Below, one piece after another: positions 13,536 to 26,910 of a stretch of 64,000 nucleotides of DNA. The notes under the pieces were generated by a model, which was given only the letters and a program-made list of their open reading frames with translations, had not been told where the DNA came from and ran no database searches. Location: NCBI GenBank assembly GCA_018873245.2, contig JAEMBT020000006.1, positions 937,804-1,001,803 on the forward strand, in the 5' to 3' direction. Numbering within the stretch: position 1 is the first letter of the stretch; every line of letters begins with the position of its first letter. Source of the DNA: Archegozetes longisetosus. Its lineage: Eukaryota > Arthropoda > Arachnida > Sarcoptiformes > Trhypochthoniidae. Both the position numbers and the translations under genes were made by a program.

Positions 13536-16500
13536 ATGGGCACTACAGGTCGATTCGGAGGTAATGCCGGAGTCCGACGATCTGGTCATACATGTAAGTG
13601 AAAGTTTACTCATCCTCTATCAAACATTGTGTCAGTTTGTATATAAAGATTGTTTTTTTTGTAAAATCATTTTCTCATATAATTTTTGTTCTTCTTTCAT
13701 TACTTGGAAAGAGATCTCATATGTCCAACATTTTAGTTTTTATCTAGAATGCTAATTATTATCATATTTCATCACTCTTGTGTCAATACTTCGTTTTTCA
13801 TTTTTAAATTAGACTCAAGTAAATTAGTAATTCTATTTGAGTTAGGACAGATTCTTTAGTATATTCATTCTGTATTGTTATATTTTATCTTCAATGATAG
13901 GAAAATTTAGTTTTAATTCTCAATAACTGATATACTTCTTGGGAAAAAAGAAAATTCTCAGAATAGCAGGGTATGAACGCATTCAAATGTATATGATATG
14001 ATCTTAATTCTGATTTTTGAATAAAAATTACATTTTGCAATTCAAAAATTCTTGTTCTTAAGAAAGATTTAGGTCTTTTCTATTTCTTCCACAAATCTTC
14101 TCTCTGAGTTACTTTTAAGCCCTTCGATTACATCTATGACTAACGATGTAGAACTTATTTAAGGGATAACGATATCAATTAATTATGTGTTGGAGCCTTT
14201 GGTGGAGATGCTCAATTACTAATAGCATTTCATTGTTTGAAGAGAGAGAACAAACGAACTAACGATTCGACTAGAGAATGAGCTGACAATTTATTTAAGA
14301 TTTAAGTTCATAATGACTTATACAGTAAACTTTGACAACAAATTTGATTTAGGTATCAACTTTTTGCTTATAATTATATTAGATAAGTCATAGATTTTTT
14401 CAGTGACTAATAAGAAATGCAAAACTTAAGACTCTTCTGGTCTTTGAAGAAGTCTGATATTTCTTATTAATTATTAAGAAAATCTACGACTTATATTTAC
14501 AAAAAAGTTTATAACTAAATCAAGTTTTTTTGCCAAAATCTATTGTACAAGTCATAATGAACTTAACTTTTATATAAATTGTCTACTCATTTCTGGTCGA
14601 ATCATTAGTTCATTTCTTCTCTTTCTGCTTTCATTTATTCTAATAACTGTTATATAACATAGAAAATGCATTTTAGGGAAAAACTATTATTTGGAACTAA
14701 AGCTTGCTCATGCATTCGATTTGATTTCATTACTGAAGAAATGAGTGAATTTGCGAACTCATTTTATCGATCTCTTCTATTGACAAAACTAATCAAACAA
14801 GACGATTTACAGAAAAGAATAAACTACAAGACCAATTTTTACAGCTTATAAATATTCATGGGCAGAAACATGCTCTTGTATTATGCATGAGATTTATTTC
14901 ATATCAGATCGAATAAAACTCAAGATCACCAAATTTTAATGCAAAATATTACGTGTTTTATGCGAAGAATAAAATAAGAAATGTAAAAATTTCGTGATTT
15001 CATAGCAACATAACATATTCAGACTTTAATGCAAAAGGCAAATTCTCTCTGTATTAGTGTTCTAATAAAAAGGTCCTATTTATATTTGTTTAAAGTAAGC
15101 TTATATTGACGTTCTCTATTAATCTCAAGCGATTATACTTTTAACTATTAATCATTATTTACATGACCTATACTTTTGTTTGTAAACAAGTTAAATATAG
15201 CGTGGTGATTTTTGTATAACCGTTCAGTTGAGGTTCTTCAGCGAACGTATGCATGGGAGTGTGTGGTTAACAATAGCAAATAACTTAGAGTTATATAAAA
15301 CAATACTTTATTAGATATACGTGTTCTCACACTAATGCATTTCAGAGAGTCCCCCTAAGACTTTTAATGCCTACTGTAACATATTGTAATTTCACTAGAG
15401 TTCGACCTGACTCTAGGAATATTTGTATATTTGGTAGTATGTAAAAGTGTCAGAACTACAAATGAGTTACACACTGTGTAATAATGTGTAGATCTGACAT
15501 AGATAACGTTCGCTCGTCTCAATATTTATGTTGAACAATACTTAATAATTGTTATCTGAATTAAATATGTAATGATCAAACGCTTCAGACTTGTAAAGTA
15601 AACAAAATCATTCCAAGCCTTTTAATTCAGCTTAAAATTGAAGAGAATTTCCCTCATGCATTATGGTATGAATATAATATATATATTACATCTTGCCCTG
15701 TTCTTCAGATCTTCAATAGAGCAGAACTTTTTTACCTCTGTCAGAAACTATTTTTCTCAAACCAGATAAGAAAGTGACAGAAGAACAAAAGAAGTTCTAA
15801 TATCTAAACAATCGATTTTAAATATTTATCAAGTTATGATACATAAATTTTTGATCAGCATTACTTTTTATGAATATTCTTTATCTTTAATGTGATTTTA
15901 TAATTTAAATCATGGGTAATTCTTGATAAAGTTGATGTAAAACTCGTTTTCTGACAAAATTACCTCGACCCAATCGTAATTTTCAAACTCCTTACTGATA
16001 CTTTAGTGAAAATAATGCCTTTTCTAAGTATGGGACGAAATGTGTATTAAGGCAAATCTATAGGCTATAAAAATTAAGACTTAAGAAAACGTCAGTTTTT
16101 GTCAATCATATTCAAACTATAGTCTATCCCAGATATAGCGAATACCTGCTTATAGTGCACAATTTGCTCTGCACAAAGCACTGATACCATAGAGTCGAAA
16201 CTAAAATCTACAATACTTTAGAGAGTGAGCTTGCACTGAATAGTCAGTTCTGATAGGACTTCTTTGAATATCATACTCTGAATCTTCAAATACTAATTAG
16301 TAATCCAAACAACTTTTAGTCATGCTCAAAACCACTAAGAATGAAAGTTTTTTCTATCCAATCGAAAGCATGTTTTTGTTTTTAATAATATTGTGAATCA
16401 AATGACTTGATAATCCCACTTTAATTCATATTCAACTAAATGTAATAATTGTCAAATATCATTATGCAAACGTTATTAATAGTTTGCTCTATTATTAGAA

Positions 16501-19500
16501 GGTTCGATTCGCAATATTATTAAACAAAAAGAGCTTTCGATTGAATAGAAATAGACTGGTTGCTTTTAAAGGTTTGCAACAAATACGATCAAATTTAAAT
16601 TAAAATTCGCACCACTTAGAACACGAATAGTAAGACCAAACTTGCGCAGTATGATTAAGGATAATTTAACTTGAATTTTGATATAAAACGCTTGTTTATA
16701 ATTAAACACAATTAAGAATGGTTTCAAACAGGAATCCCTTCGTGAAAGGGCTTTTGCATTTTGAAAAATGCGCTGCTGCGAAAGTAAAAATTTCACCGTA
16801 AATCATTTTATAGCCGAAGGATACAAGTATAGAAGTATTCATGAAATATTGAGACGATGTATTGCAAACCAAACAGCAAAGAGAAAAATTGGATCTGGAT
16901 TTAAAGCAAGAATTATGACCTGCTATTAGAAAATTGAAAAGACTTTTCGAAAACAACGATAAGATATCAACAGCTTTAGCTGCAAGAAAATTTGATTATT
17001 CTCATTAATATATTAGCAAAACCTTAAAGAATAAAACAAATATTGTTCTTAGAAAGAAACGTAAAGCTCCAAAGTATAAACAAGACCAAATTCAAGAGAT
17101 AATGAGTCAGTGCAGATACATGGCTAGAAAGTAGGCCAAAACTAACTTCATTTTAGATGACGAAAAGTACTTCACACTAAGTAATCAAAATGTAAATGGT
17201 AACCAAACTTACTATTCATCTAATCCTGAAGAAGCCTCAAATCATGCAAAATACGAGTTCAAATCTAAGTATGAACCGAAAATTTTACTCTGGATGGCAA
17301 TTTCTGAGTACGGTGTCGCTCAACCATTCTTCATAAAAACTGGCCTTGCAATTAATCAAGAAGTTTATTTACAACAATGTATTAAGTGTAGATTAATGCC
17401 ACTTATTGAAATTATCATTCAAATGATAATTATGTTTTGGCACGACAAAGCTAGTTCACACTATGCTAAAAGAGTTGTTACTTTTTATGATGCTAAAAAG
17501 CCCAATTATGTGTTTTAGAAGCGAAACCCATCTAATGTTCCCTAATGTCACCCAATTGAAGGTTTTTGGGATACATTAACTTCTTTGTGGTCTATGCCAA
17601 TGACTGGAAAGCTGAAAATGTTCAACAATTGGAAAAAAGAATTAAAATTTGCTTAAAGAAAGTTTACTTTGAAAGTGTTTCGGGTATGGTACGCAAGCTG
17701 CGAAAAGCTGGTAACCAGGATCTACTGTCAGTTGCAGATTAGTACGCTAATCTATTTTCAATAAAAATTTGAATTAATTCTATAGTGTATTTCTTCGAAT
17801 ATCAATAAACTTTCCCTGATCGCATTTTTTGTTGCAAACCGTTAGTAGTACTGTGTAATGAATTATAAGTTTTTTGGATTACTAACTAGTTTGTAAAAAT
17901 TCCAAATGTCATATTTAAAAATGAGCAAAAATTTTATCAGAACTAACTGTTGAGGGCAAATTCGCACTCTTTATGAGAATTTCTGTATGGTTTAAATGAA
18001 CATGTTTATGGCTAAAAACGTTATTGCGTAAAATCGATATGTCGCATACTATAAGTTGTTGCAGTGAGCTTCCCCAAAGTTTATAGCAAATCACCAAAGA
18101 TTCCAGCAAAATTCCTCTAAACAATCTGTTTAGGGTTATGCTTTCGCGTATAAACTTAATTCACTTATTTTGACCTTTAAATAGCTGTTAGAAAGTAAAT
18201 TATCGAAATTAGACCTATAACTTCAATCATAGCATCTGTAATGATCCCGTCATAGTAAAAGATCTAGTTGCACTATACTCAGAACAAACTGTAGCTGTTT
18301 ATTTTAAATCTAACCTTTATATTTCATTACAATTTATTTCCACTGATCAGTTAGCATTCAACGATTTATTCAAATTATAAGTTAAGTGTATAATTAGGGT
18401 GACCAAGTCAAAAACTGTTAAATGCGGGACAAAAAAATTTTGGCTTCCTTATGAAATTTTTGTTAAAAAGTTTTAATCTGATTGAAGTTTGAAATAACAA
18501 TTATTTGAAATATAAACTAAAGATTTGATTAAGAAATGCACTTTATAAGAGTCACACACAATGTGAATGAAAACAAGATATTAGATACACGGATCAAAAC
18601 TCTTTTTATCTAAAGACTTCCTCATATTTTAAGATAAGAAACGTGTTGACAACAGAATTGCATTCTTTACATTGAACAAAAACATACAGTGGAAATTTGT
18701 TAGGATAAATCTTAAAATGTATTTTCTTTTCCGTCCCGCAAAAGGTGCATACGGCATGCGGGACACAAGTCTTAAATGCTGGACACTTGATCACCCTATG
18801 TATAATGTATACTGTATATACAGTGTACTAAGAAATGTTTTTCACCTTGTCTACGGGAATAAACTGTGGATTTCATTTTTGGATTCTAAGTCAAAAATAT
18901 ATGAAGTTAGAAAAATGATGTGTATTTCACCGAATTTAGTCTCAAGTTATTTGAATTTCAAGTTTGTCACAATCAATGGATGACTTTTGAAGTCAGTCAT
19001 TTCGGTTAAGTTTGACTAAGAGAAATAATATAAATGTTTAACCAGTTGAATAAGGACATCGACCTGATTTGAAATAGAACTATCAATTTTAGTGGCATTT
19101 TCAACGAGAAATTCAAATCTGCGATAGTTTTTTCCCGGTTGTTCTCTTGTAGAATTGTTTTTGCAAACAGATCGGATTCTTTCGAATCAAATTAAAAAAT
19201 ATTGAAGAATAATGAAATAAGACCAAAAACTATGAAAAGTTGCCTTTCAGTATAATTTTTAACCAGGAATGGCCTGAAAATCTTGAACTGAACAAATTTC
19301 AAGTAATATAATTGAAACATTTGGCAATCAAATAGAGCTTCTTATCTAGCTGTTGATTTTTTACATTTTATTTTGATGGACTGAAATATAGTATTTATTA
19401 TCAATAATTAAAATATTTTTATTCTGTAAATGACTGAAGATTAACTTATTTAAAAATTTAAAGAGAGTGGTTCAAAATTTTTAAAAATATTCTATTTGTT

Positions 19501-22500
19501 TATGAGAAATGAAGCCAGGAAATAAGGTTTAAATATTCTATGAATTTGGCAAGAGCCATTATATTAGATGAAAGCAAATTACGTAATTTTATCTTCGAAG
19601 AAATTACAGTCATACAACAATTAAATTATTAAATAATTTAGAAAAATAGAATGTATTTGACTTCTAAACACTATGTTTCTTGTGTACTACTGAATCCCTA
19701 CTTGAGATTGGATGTCATTCCTTGAGGCTTGAAAATCGTATATTTCTCGGCTATTAATAAAGTTTTAGAAGATTAATGAATCAATGAACTAGTAGAAATC
19801 AGTTAAAGAGGCAAATTTATATGATTCATTCATTATTAATCATGATTTTTACGCATATTAAAATGTCAAAAAATAAAATGATTTATTAAAACAGTTTCAC
19901 ACATGAGCTGATGTGGAATGTCAAATGGATTTTTCTAACCAGATTTCTATCCACATATATGGTGTCTATATCTGATCATAAATCATGATAACAAGTCTTC
20001 TCTTTCAATTGCTATTCGAATCAAATGTTGTACTTGATGAACCAAATACGATCAAATACATTATGATATCATATTTAACAGGAGAAACATTTATTTTCAG
20101 ACATTTTTCGCGGAAAAAATCAATTTCTAGTACTTATTCTATGATTTTCTTTCGTACGACTATAAGCTCATTGTTATAAAAAGTTAATAATTTAATATCT
20201 TGTATAAACTGAGTTTCACTTTTTACATTGAGTCATTTTCCAAAAAAGTCATTGCTTGTGTTGAGCAAAACTATAAAAGAGATAGAGAATCACTTTAAGA
20301 ATTAAAATAATTCTGAAATCAATGGTATATTTATAGCGAACATAGAGTTAGTTTCCTTGAAGATTCATTCACTCCACGAGGGAATGCGTAAGAATATAAT
20401 GATTTAATCAAATGTTAGAAAATTATTCGAACAGAAAATGATATTATTTTGGGTTATTTACAATCTCGAGGAATTTCAAATGTCTTTTAATAGTAGAATA
20501 TTTATTTAAACTCTGAATAAACCTTTGTCGATAGATTAATCTTTCCTCAATTACAAGTCTAATCTAATAGATTTAGAATTGTATTAGCTTCAAAATACGA
20601 TTCCTCAATTTTTTGGTGTAGTAATTGCCATTTCATTAAATATTTACAGCTATCAATAAAGAAATAGTGGACAGAATATTTGACTGAAGTTTTTTTCAAT
20701 TTTAAGTTGATAAGAATCGACATAAATGTTATTTAAAGAGAAAATGCATTATTTTACTGAAATTCGTGTAGCGAGACATAAAAAGTTTATTAAAAATTAT
20801 TTAAAAGGTTAGCAACAAATAGCCTCGAACTACAGTTAAACCTGACACACTTTAAACATGAACATTACAAAATAATTGCTTACTACGTCAATAAAGTAGT
20901 GACAAATAAAAGCCTGAAAGAGGAACAGTGTTTTAACGTCTATCAGTCAAGATAATCTCTTAATTGTATGTATTCTATTCTCAACTGAGTAATTTTGCCA
21001 ATATTCAAGCTTTAAACAGCTAAAACTCATTTTACATCTTTCAGCAAAGGATCATTTTGGAAAGTAGAAAAATCGAATCGATTTTCTAAAGAAAATAAAA
21101 TATCAAGATCGGAGTTGTGTTCTTTATGCTCAATAAATTATTTTGAATGTATGCGAAACTTTTATCATACTGTAAGTGAATCTGTTAAGAGTTTCTATAT
21201 ACCTTATAAACCTAGACTGTAAGAGCCTAAATTTGCGATAAAATTCCGAGATGTACGAAAATTTATAATTTTTCTTCTTTCAATGCTTTTATACTCCAAC
21301 TTCACTTTAATGACCACATCAACGCTTTTAAGTTTATGCGTAATTTCATTTTTATCCCTCGCGTTCTGTGCAAAACAAATGCATTAAATATTGGGAGCTG
21401 TAACGAAACGTTTATAGCTGTTTAAAGTGGATTTGTATGATGCGCAAAACAAGCATTCATATACTTGTTCTAATTAATCAAACTTGGAGAATGTTTTTTC
21501 AATATTGAGAAGTTATATTAATTTCCACAAGTTTTAGATGGCCTGACTTAATTCCAGAACAACTCAAATTTTAGCTTTAAAACTGACATTACAGTTGAAG
21601 GTCAATGGAAGAATTAGTATGACAGGTACTTTATTCATGTTAAAGTATTCAGGCTCTTAAAATAAAAGCTTGTTTGCATTTGTCTGCTCATAAAAGTTTT
21701 AAGTCTTTTAATTAACAAACTTTATAATTAGACAGCGTCATTTATAATTAAATACTTAATGCGAAGATGAAATCATGCACGATAAAAGAAAAATGTTGAA
21801 TTTATTAATGTTCGAATGTTGGCTTAAAGTTTTAAATAATTATCTTCAGATAGTATCATGTTTCAATTTTATCGTTATAATCTTTATGAAACTATTTGAA
21901 GAATATGAACTATAGTTTATACTGGTCTCAACCAAGAAATTATCCATCTAAGATGGATAATTTTCCTTAGTTTTAAAGGAAAATTTATGGGAGGCAAAGA
22001 CAAAATACCATTCTTTAAAATTCATAGCTATACTATTATTCATCAAATCAAATATTAGAATATGTTATTCTTCAGATTAGGCAAAAATTCTTTTTAGTAT
22101 TTAAATAAAAACAAAAACCGTTCGATTTTTTTACTCTAATGAGAAGTTCAAACCTGATAAGAGAAACGCAGAAGATGTGTTTCAAAATCCCTCTAGATTC
22201 CAAGGTGATATTTTGATTTGAAAAACTGTTTACATGTCAAGAAAAATTGTAATTATTACTTCCCAGTAAAACAAATTACTGCTAAAATAATTTGTAGAAT
22301 CGTGAAGAAAGATGCATTACTGCTTCGAAGTCTACGACTAGATATCATACAATCAATTTTCCAAAGTTTTCTGAATATATATCAAAACTTAAAACGATTC
22401 GGCAGCTTTCTACTTCTATTTATGAAATATGAAACAAATTTAATCACTATGATAGCAGCAAATTCTAACAATAGATGATAAAAACTTCTAATCGAAGATA

Positions 22501-23331
22501 TAACCCAATCTTGAAGAGGAAGAAAAGAATATATACATAAAATTGGATGCTTCTTGCACAGACATTTTACTTTTCTTATCGAGAACTGTAGTTCAAAATC
22601 TCTATGGTTCAAAATCTATTCATTTTGAAAAGGATATAATCAGTTGAAAAATATATTGATTTGTGGCTTTGTAATTTATTTCCAGAACGATTGAAGGAGT
22701 AATCTTTACAAATACTACTCACATTTTAAAATCAACTTTCAATTTTATTACTAGTTTATATAAATTTGAGGTTTAAATGAATTATACAGTAACTGGAATA
22801 AAGTCAAATCGTTACTAAGATTATTTTCAAGATGTGAGAAGAATTTTAAGTATAGTTTTCATTTTTATATGAAGAAACTGTTGAAAGCTTTCTATATCAG
22901 GGAAAGTAAACTATATCACGTCTAATTCAAAATCAATCAAATAGAACGTTAACACTTTACCATTCAATTCAGAAGAAATTTTGAATTAGTCTTCACCAAT
23001 TCTGGTTCATAATGCATGCATTAGATATTTGTACTTTGATTGAAAAAAAACTGATAATCAGAAAATAATCGCGAATCGATAAAATATCGAAAAACTATTA
23101 ATATTTTGCTTTTTCTAATGTACATTAGGGTATGATACGGACTATTCCGAGCTCTACATCGGTTTGGCAGTTGTTATCGGCTTCTTCCTCTTTTTGGTAC
23201 TCTTTCTACTCATATTTATTCTGATATCTTATGTCCGGAAAAGGTATTGCTTGAAGAATAGACGACAAACTCCAGAAAATATTGATGTTTATGAACCAAA
23301 GGCTAAGTTATCAACGATTGCTCTCACGTAG
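13536..23331 (+). CDS. 86-aa single-pass membrane microprotein, copy A (two exons)
   Basis: I do not recognise the family. Exon 1 is 13536-13593 (19 codons plus one base, ATG in AAAATGG context) and ends at a GTAAGT donor. Exon 2 is 23129-23331, after acceptor CATTAG. The intron of 9,535 bp splits a Trp codon (T|GG). The 86-residue product has a Gly/Arg-rich N-terminus (MGTTGRFGGNAGVRRSGHT), an acidic Tyr/Asp stretch (WYDTDYSEL), one hydrophobic helix at about residues 29-55, then a basic tail starting RKRY and ending STIALT. There is no cleavable signal peptide and no cysteine outside the tail; charges suggest the C-terminus is cytoplasmic. The paralogue at 36335-42673 has the same exon lengths and phase, and about 29 of 37 differing codons are silent, which is strong support for a real coding gene. 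A poly(A) signal follows at 23520. Whether further upstream exons exist is unknown. Confidence 0.75.
14241..14625. repeat. Foldback element in the intron of copy A
   Basis: The outer arms, around 14241-14292 and 14573-14625, pair as reverse complements (GATTCGACTAGAGAATGAG against CTCATTTCTGGTCGAATC, with mismatches). Complementarity continues inward through GACTTAT / ATAAGTC blocks to a short centre near 14430-14460. It is about 385 bp with no coding capacity: a MITE-like foldback. No clear target-site duplication was seen. Confidence 0.65.
14890..15860 (+). repeat. Intron block shared by all three duplicated units (copy A)
   Basis: Two sub-blocks (about 14920-15020 and 15690-15850) resemble one continuous block at 25975-26215 and another at 38310-38550. 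Shared strings include GCAAAATA..CACG, a GCAACA run, and GAGCAGAACT, which is absent from the third copy. In this copy about 670 bp separate the two halves, so something was probably inserted after duplication, though I see no clear transposon ends. No coding sequence is apparent. Confidence 0.5.
16569..17842 (+). mobile_element. Dead Tc1/mariner-superfamily transposon
   Basis: A 1.27-kb element lying in the intron of microprotein gene A. Its inverted ends are AAGGTTTGCAACAAATACGA on the left and, reversed, ACGGTTTGCAACAAAAAATG on the right. TA dinucleotides at 16567-16568 and 17843-17844 fit the TA target duplication of IS630/Tc1/mariner elements. It carries one decayed transposase frame on the plus strand. 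Intact termini and a mostly aligned body mean it died mainly through stop codons. Confidence 0.75.
16770..17742 (+). pseudogene. Tc1/mariner-superfamily transposase pseudogene
   Basis: Translation in the plus direction gives a recognisable DDE transposase. A helix-turn-helix part around 16880-17000 includes KRKIGSGFKARIM. The catalytic core follows with FILDDEKYF (about 17149), KILLWMAISEYGVAQPFF (17280-17330), MFWHDKASSHYAK (17430-17470), then the CHPIEGFWDTL block carrying the third acidic residue (about 17547) and a C-terminal RKLRKAG. Several in-frame stops (for example in the YMARK-stop-AKTNF stretch and after KPNYVF) inactivate it. The motif set resembles the insect and chelicerate Tc1-like elements with widened DD37-41D/E spacing; the exact clade is inference. 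The open frame at 17294-17518 is only part of this relic. Confidence 0.75.
18395..18798. mobile_element. hAT-type non-autonomous element with perfect 8-bp target duplication
   Basis: A 404-bp element bounded by TAGGGTGACCAAGTC on the left and TGATCACCCTA on the right, directly flanked on both sides by TGTATAAT (18387-18394 and 18799-18806). An exact 8-bp duplication is the hallmark of hAT insertion. Inner end sequences (AAATGCGGGAC against CCAGCATTT) also pair. No transposase is encoded. The overlapping open frames at 18606-18983 read across the element boundary and are not genes. It sits in the intron of microprotein gene A. Confidence 0.8.
18807..23128. other. Remainder of the long intron of copy A
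   Basis: This 4.3-kb stretch between the hAT element and exon 2 shows no additional exon, transposase or RNA gene that I can support. Short open frames such as 19985-20179 and 22218-22478 have no recognisable domain and are AT-rich noise by appearance. Confidence 0.45.
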
Positions 23332-23519
23332 AATTATAACCATAAAATTATTTAATTGCATAAGCTTAAACTCAACACATTATGTGAACACCGAAACAAC
23401 ATAATTCCTAATCACACTGTGAATGATGTCTTTTATATATTTCTCATCCGTTTCGTACCTAATACAGTCATAAAACTTTTTGCTTATGTCTTGTGCGATA
23501 AAAAATGTTAAGCTATCAG

Positions 23520-23525
23520 AATAAA
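23520..23525 (+). terminator. Poly(A) signal AATAAA, copy A
   Basis: AATAAA lies about 190 bp after the stop codon of the copy A microprotein gene. The intervening 3' UTR is recognisably similar to the sequence after the relic exon at 29367 and after the copy C stop, for example ATTATGTGAACA shared with the relic copy. Confidence 0.5.
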
Positions 23526-25959
23526 GCCATAAGAAAAAAGTTGATCTTTTTGTTTAAAATTTTTTTACTAATCACTCGATTACCGAAAACATAAGCTATT
23601 GAAAAGCTTAAGATTTTTTGCCATAAATAAAGATGAAAAATTATTTATTTCATAAAGAACTCCCTTTAAAGTGGGTATTCCTTTATACCTTTATCTGATT
23701 TCTTAATTGGTTGGTTATTTATTTTTGATCCTTATTCAATTATTGCGGACACGTTAGCCACAGTTGATTTTTAACCAAAATGTAAAATAACCAGTGCTTA
23801 GTTGAGGATTTTCTTAATTTTGTTTCCTAATATTTCTTTTTGATGTATTTAAATGCATGCAAATTGAAATGATTGCTTATGTTGGCAAAGGGATGCGATT
23901 CTATCATCTACTTTCGAAAATCTTATTTCAAGTTAGATTTGTTAAACTATAATATTATTTAGCTGTCAATTAATCCTTATTTCAATAGTTAGTTTTTCAT
24001 ATGCGATTATTTAAAGTCTGCTGTTATAGTGCTTCAAGTGTTATTGGATATTATTTTGTCATAGTAAGGGTCTCTATAAGTTTTATTGTTATAACTGATT
24101 TGATTTATACTTTAGACAGTTTTGTATTTTACAAATCACAGAGTATTGTCATCAATCAGAAGTTAATAATTGTTAATATTTATGAATTACCATTTTAATT
24201 TAATAAGAATATAGAGGCTTCTTGTTGATATTTTATCATCGTCTACTATGGTTTTGTTATAGTCAGTGCCATAGCCATGCTTTCACTCTGAGGGCCAAAA
24301 GTCTGAAATTGAATGTTGTATAGAAAAAGCATACTCACATTAATGTCTATTGATTTACCAAACTTTTAGTAGTGTTTGACAATAAGTAATCGATTGATGC
24401 ATCAAATAAATACACTTTCAGAGTTTTTTTGTGATGTTTCTTTGAGCACAAGCCTACACTTCAATTTTTATTAAATCTTTGGGAGACTATTGTCCCTCTG
24501 GTCATAGTTGGCTACGGCTGTGGTTATGGTGTTACAGATAGTGCTTAAACTGTCGTTTATTGTTGTAATTTATTTGTCGATTTTTTTTATTAATAGCTCT
24601 TTAAATATCGTTGAATCTATGAGAGTTATCTGTTAGATAAACGACAGAATATTTTGTGACCAATATTGTAATTTATACAATAGTTTTTAAGTGAAATAAA
24701 AAATTGAAAATTTCGAATCATTCAAAATTATTAAAAATAAATTTACACAGTTCTGGGAGAAAATATACTTCCGTTTCGACTAAATTTCGAGGAATTTGAA
24801 TTTCAAAGAGTGTTTGGGGAATTTTTGAATCACTTGCAATTTTTCTCATAAAATTTACATTAAGAAAGACAAAATATTTTTTGGAAGACTAAAATTTGTA
24901 TTCAAAATAGATTATTTATTTTAAATTTTTGGCTGAATCTCAGGAACTCTAGACCATCTGATAACGTAATTTAAAATCGGGTTCTCAAAATTTGGTATGT
25001 ATGATTGTCATATTTTTCGCTGCATTATCACTTGTGAGTGATTTTGTTTCCGTCTCCATATTAGATTCAAGATACTCTATTGAAATTGCACAAAATACTT
25101 CAGTACATTCACTTTGCATAATCACTTTTAAATTACAAATATAAACGTTTTGGTTTTATATAATTAGTTTCACTTAACTAAGATAATATGAAGTCTCTAA
25201 GAAGCAGAATAAAAAGTGAAACAATTTTATACTCCAGCGCCTGGATTTCCACTATAGCCATCACTTAAATTAACAGAGTCAGTGAGATAGTCTTCTAATT
25301 TGAGAGAAAATATGATTAAATACAAAGTGTTATTCATATATGTTAATAATGTTTTTATTAAGTATTTCAACTTGAAGTTTACATCACTGTGTAAGTGAAC
25401 ATCTTAATTCTAGTTGCTGATTTATATTTCGGCTGCATAATTGTAGGTTTTTTCTAGTTTTGAACCAATTTCAAATTTGAAAAAATTCAATGTTGGCTAT
25501 TTTCCATAAATTTAAGAGAGATCAATTTACAGTACGTGAAAAATATTAATTATTGGATCATAGTGATATTTCAAAAAGTAATTTCGAAGTGAAATGAAAT
25601 ATTGATACGTTAATATAATATTACATTTCAATTAATGTGATTAAAATTTTCATGTGATTCGAAAATAAGCAAATATAACTTGTTTATTATACATTACTAG
25701 AGTTTGAACTAATGAAAAATTGATGATAATTATTAAAGTGTTATCAATTTATCGGATTCCATGTAATAATTTCATATTCATTGTGCAAATTAAACTTATC
25801 TTTGGGAACATTGTTTCGCTATCATATAAATAAATATAATGAGAGAAAATAAATTCGACTCCCCGATGAATCGCCAAACCTATTGTTAAGTATTATATAA
25901 TAAATATTCATGAGCTAAAACTTAAGTTTCCATACTATCCACAAATTTATTTTTTTGTC
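23526..25959. other. Gene-free spacer after copy A
   Basis: No exon was found. If the middle unit once had its own first exon, it should lie about here, but nothing resembling the 58-nt exon 1 (GGTCGATTCGG core) is present. A weak, old inverted repeat may span about 24250-24545 (see rejected items). Confidence 0.4.
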
Positions 25960-26230
25960 AGGCGGAGTGAAGCCTAGAACTATCAAATCTCAGTGCAAAA
26001 TATCACGTATGTTTTCTGTAAAAAAGAAATATAAGAATTTCGCAATTCCATGGCAACAAACCGTATTAATAACTTAGATCGTGCTCTGCTTTTCAGATAT
26101 TCGATGGAGCAGAACTATATTTTATACATGTCCAGAAATCATTTTTCTTAAACCTGATAAGAAGTTGAAAGAACAAATTGGACATTCCAAACAATCGATT
26201 CCAAAAACTTATACACTGGGAGTATGAGTG
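25960..26230 (+). repeat. Intron-derived block of the middle, decayed unit
   Basis: This block matches intron segments of copy A (14.9-15.9 kb) and copy C (38.3-38.55 kb). It shares GCAAAATATCACG-like, GGCAACAAA and TTTTTCTTAAACC-like strings in the same order and orientation. It lies upstream of the relic last exon at 29170-29367, as expected if it is what remains of that unit's intron. No coding content. Confidence 0.55.
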
Positions 26231-26910
26231 AAGCAAATTTTCATGAATTAAACTTTTATTTTATTCTATAGAGTTTTCTAGTATTTGACACTATTCGTCG
26301 TCCATAAGCACTACTTTCTAAGGATGTCTCATAGCTTTCAAACATGCTATAGACTTTGAAATAATTTCGATAATAAAGCGCCTGTATGCTAGTAGAAATT
26401 TTCACTAGATCTTACATTATTCTCGAAATTCATTTGTAATCATTTTTAGAATTGATGCATTAATAATCGTCGAGTATTTTCAGGGAGTGAATAAATAATA
26501 CTGCGAATCTTTGAATATAATTTTGTCTCAAAGTCAAATTACTTATTGTTTAACAAAGGCCATATCAAACTTAAAATATATTTGACCAAGACATCTATAT
26601 TATACAAGCAATCGCTACACTTTATCGCCAAAGTCATGACTATAGTCCAAAAAGTTGATTTGCATATTGTAGCGAACATACGAAATTTATTTTGTATGAA
26701 AAGTGGGCAAATAAGAAAACGTGTCTCCATTTCACTAGAACTTTGAATTCAATCCAGATTCCGATGAGGTATCTGACTCAAGAATCTTTGTTCGGAACAT
26801 TTTCCGAAAATTTTACAAATAACTTCTTATAACTGAGGTATTTCTTGTATTTGTGGTATAATAATAGTTAATAGATGATATTCTTATCATTTACCAATTA
26901 AATTATGTAT

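Noticed and set aside
16495-16535. GGTTCGATTC string resembling a tRNA T-arm.
   Set aside because: No matching acceptor stem, D-arm or anticodon stem could be assembled around it.
18672-18983. 103-codon plus-strand frame with a plausible look.
   Set aside because: It begins inside the hAT element and runs past its 8-bp duplication into unrelated flank, so it cannot be an inherited gene.
24250-24545. Possible inverted repeat with GCCATAGCCA-like and GTAGCCAACTATGACC-like arms.
   Set aside because: Pairing is only about two thirds over the arms with several gaps; too weak to call an element by eye.
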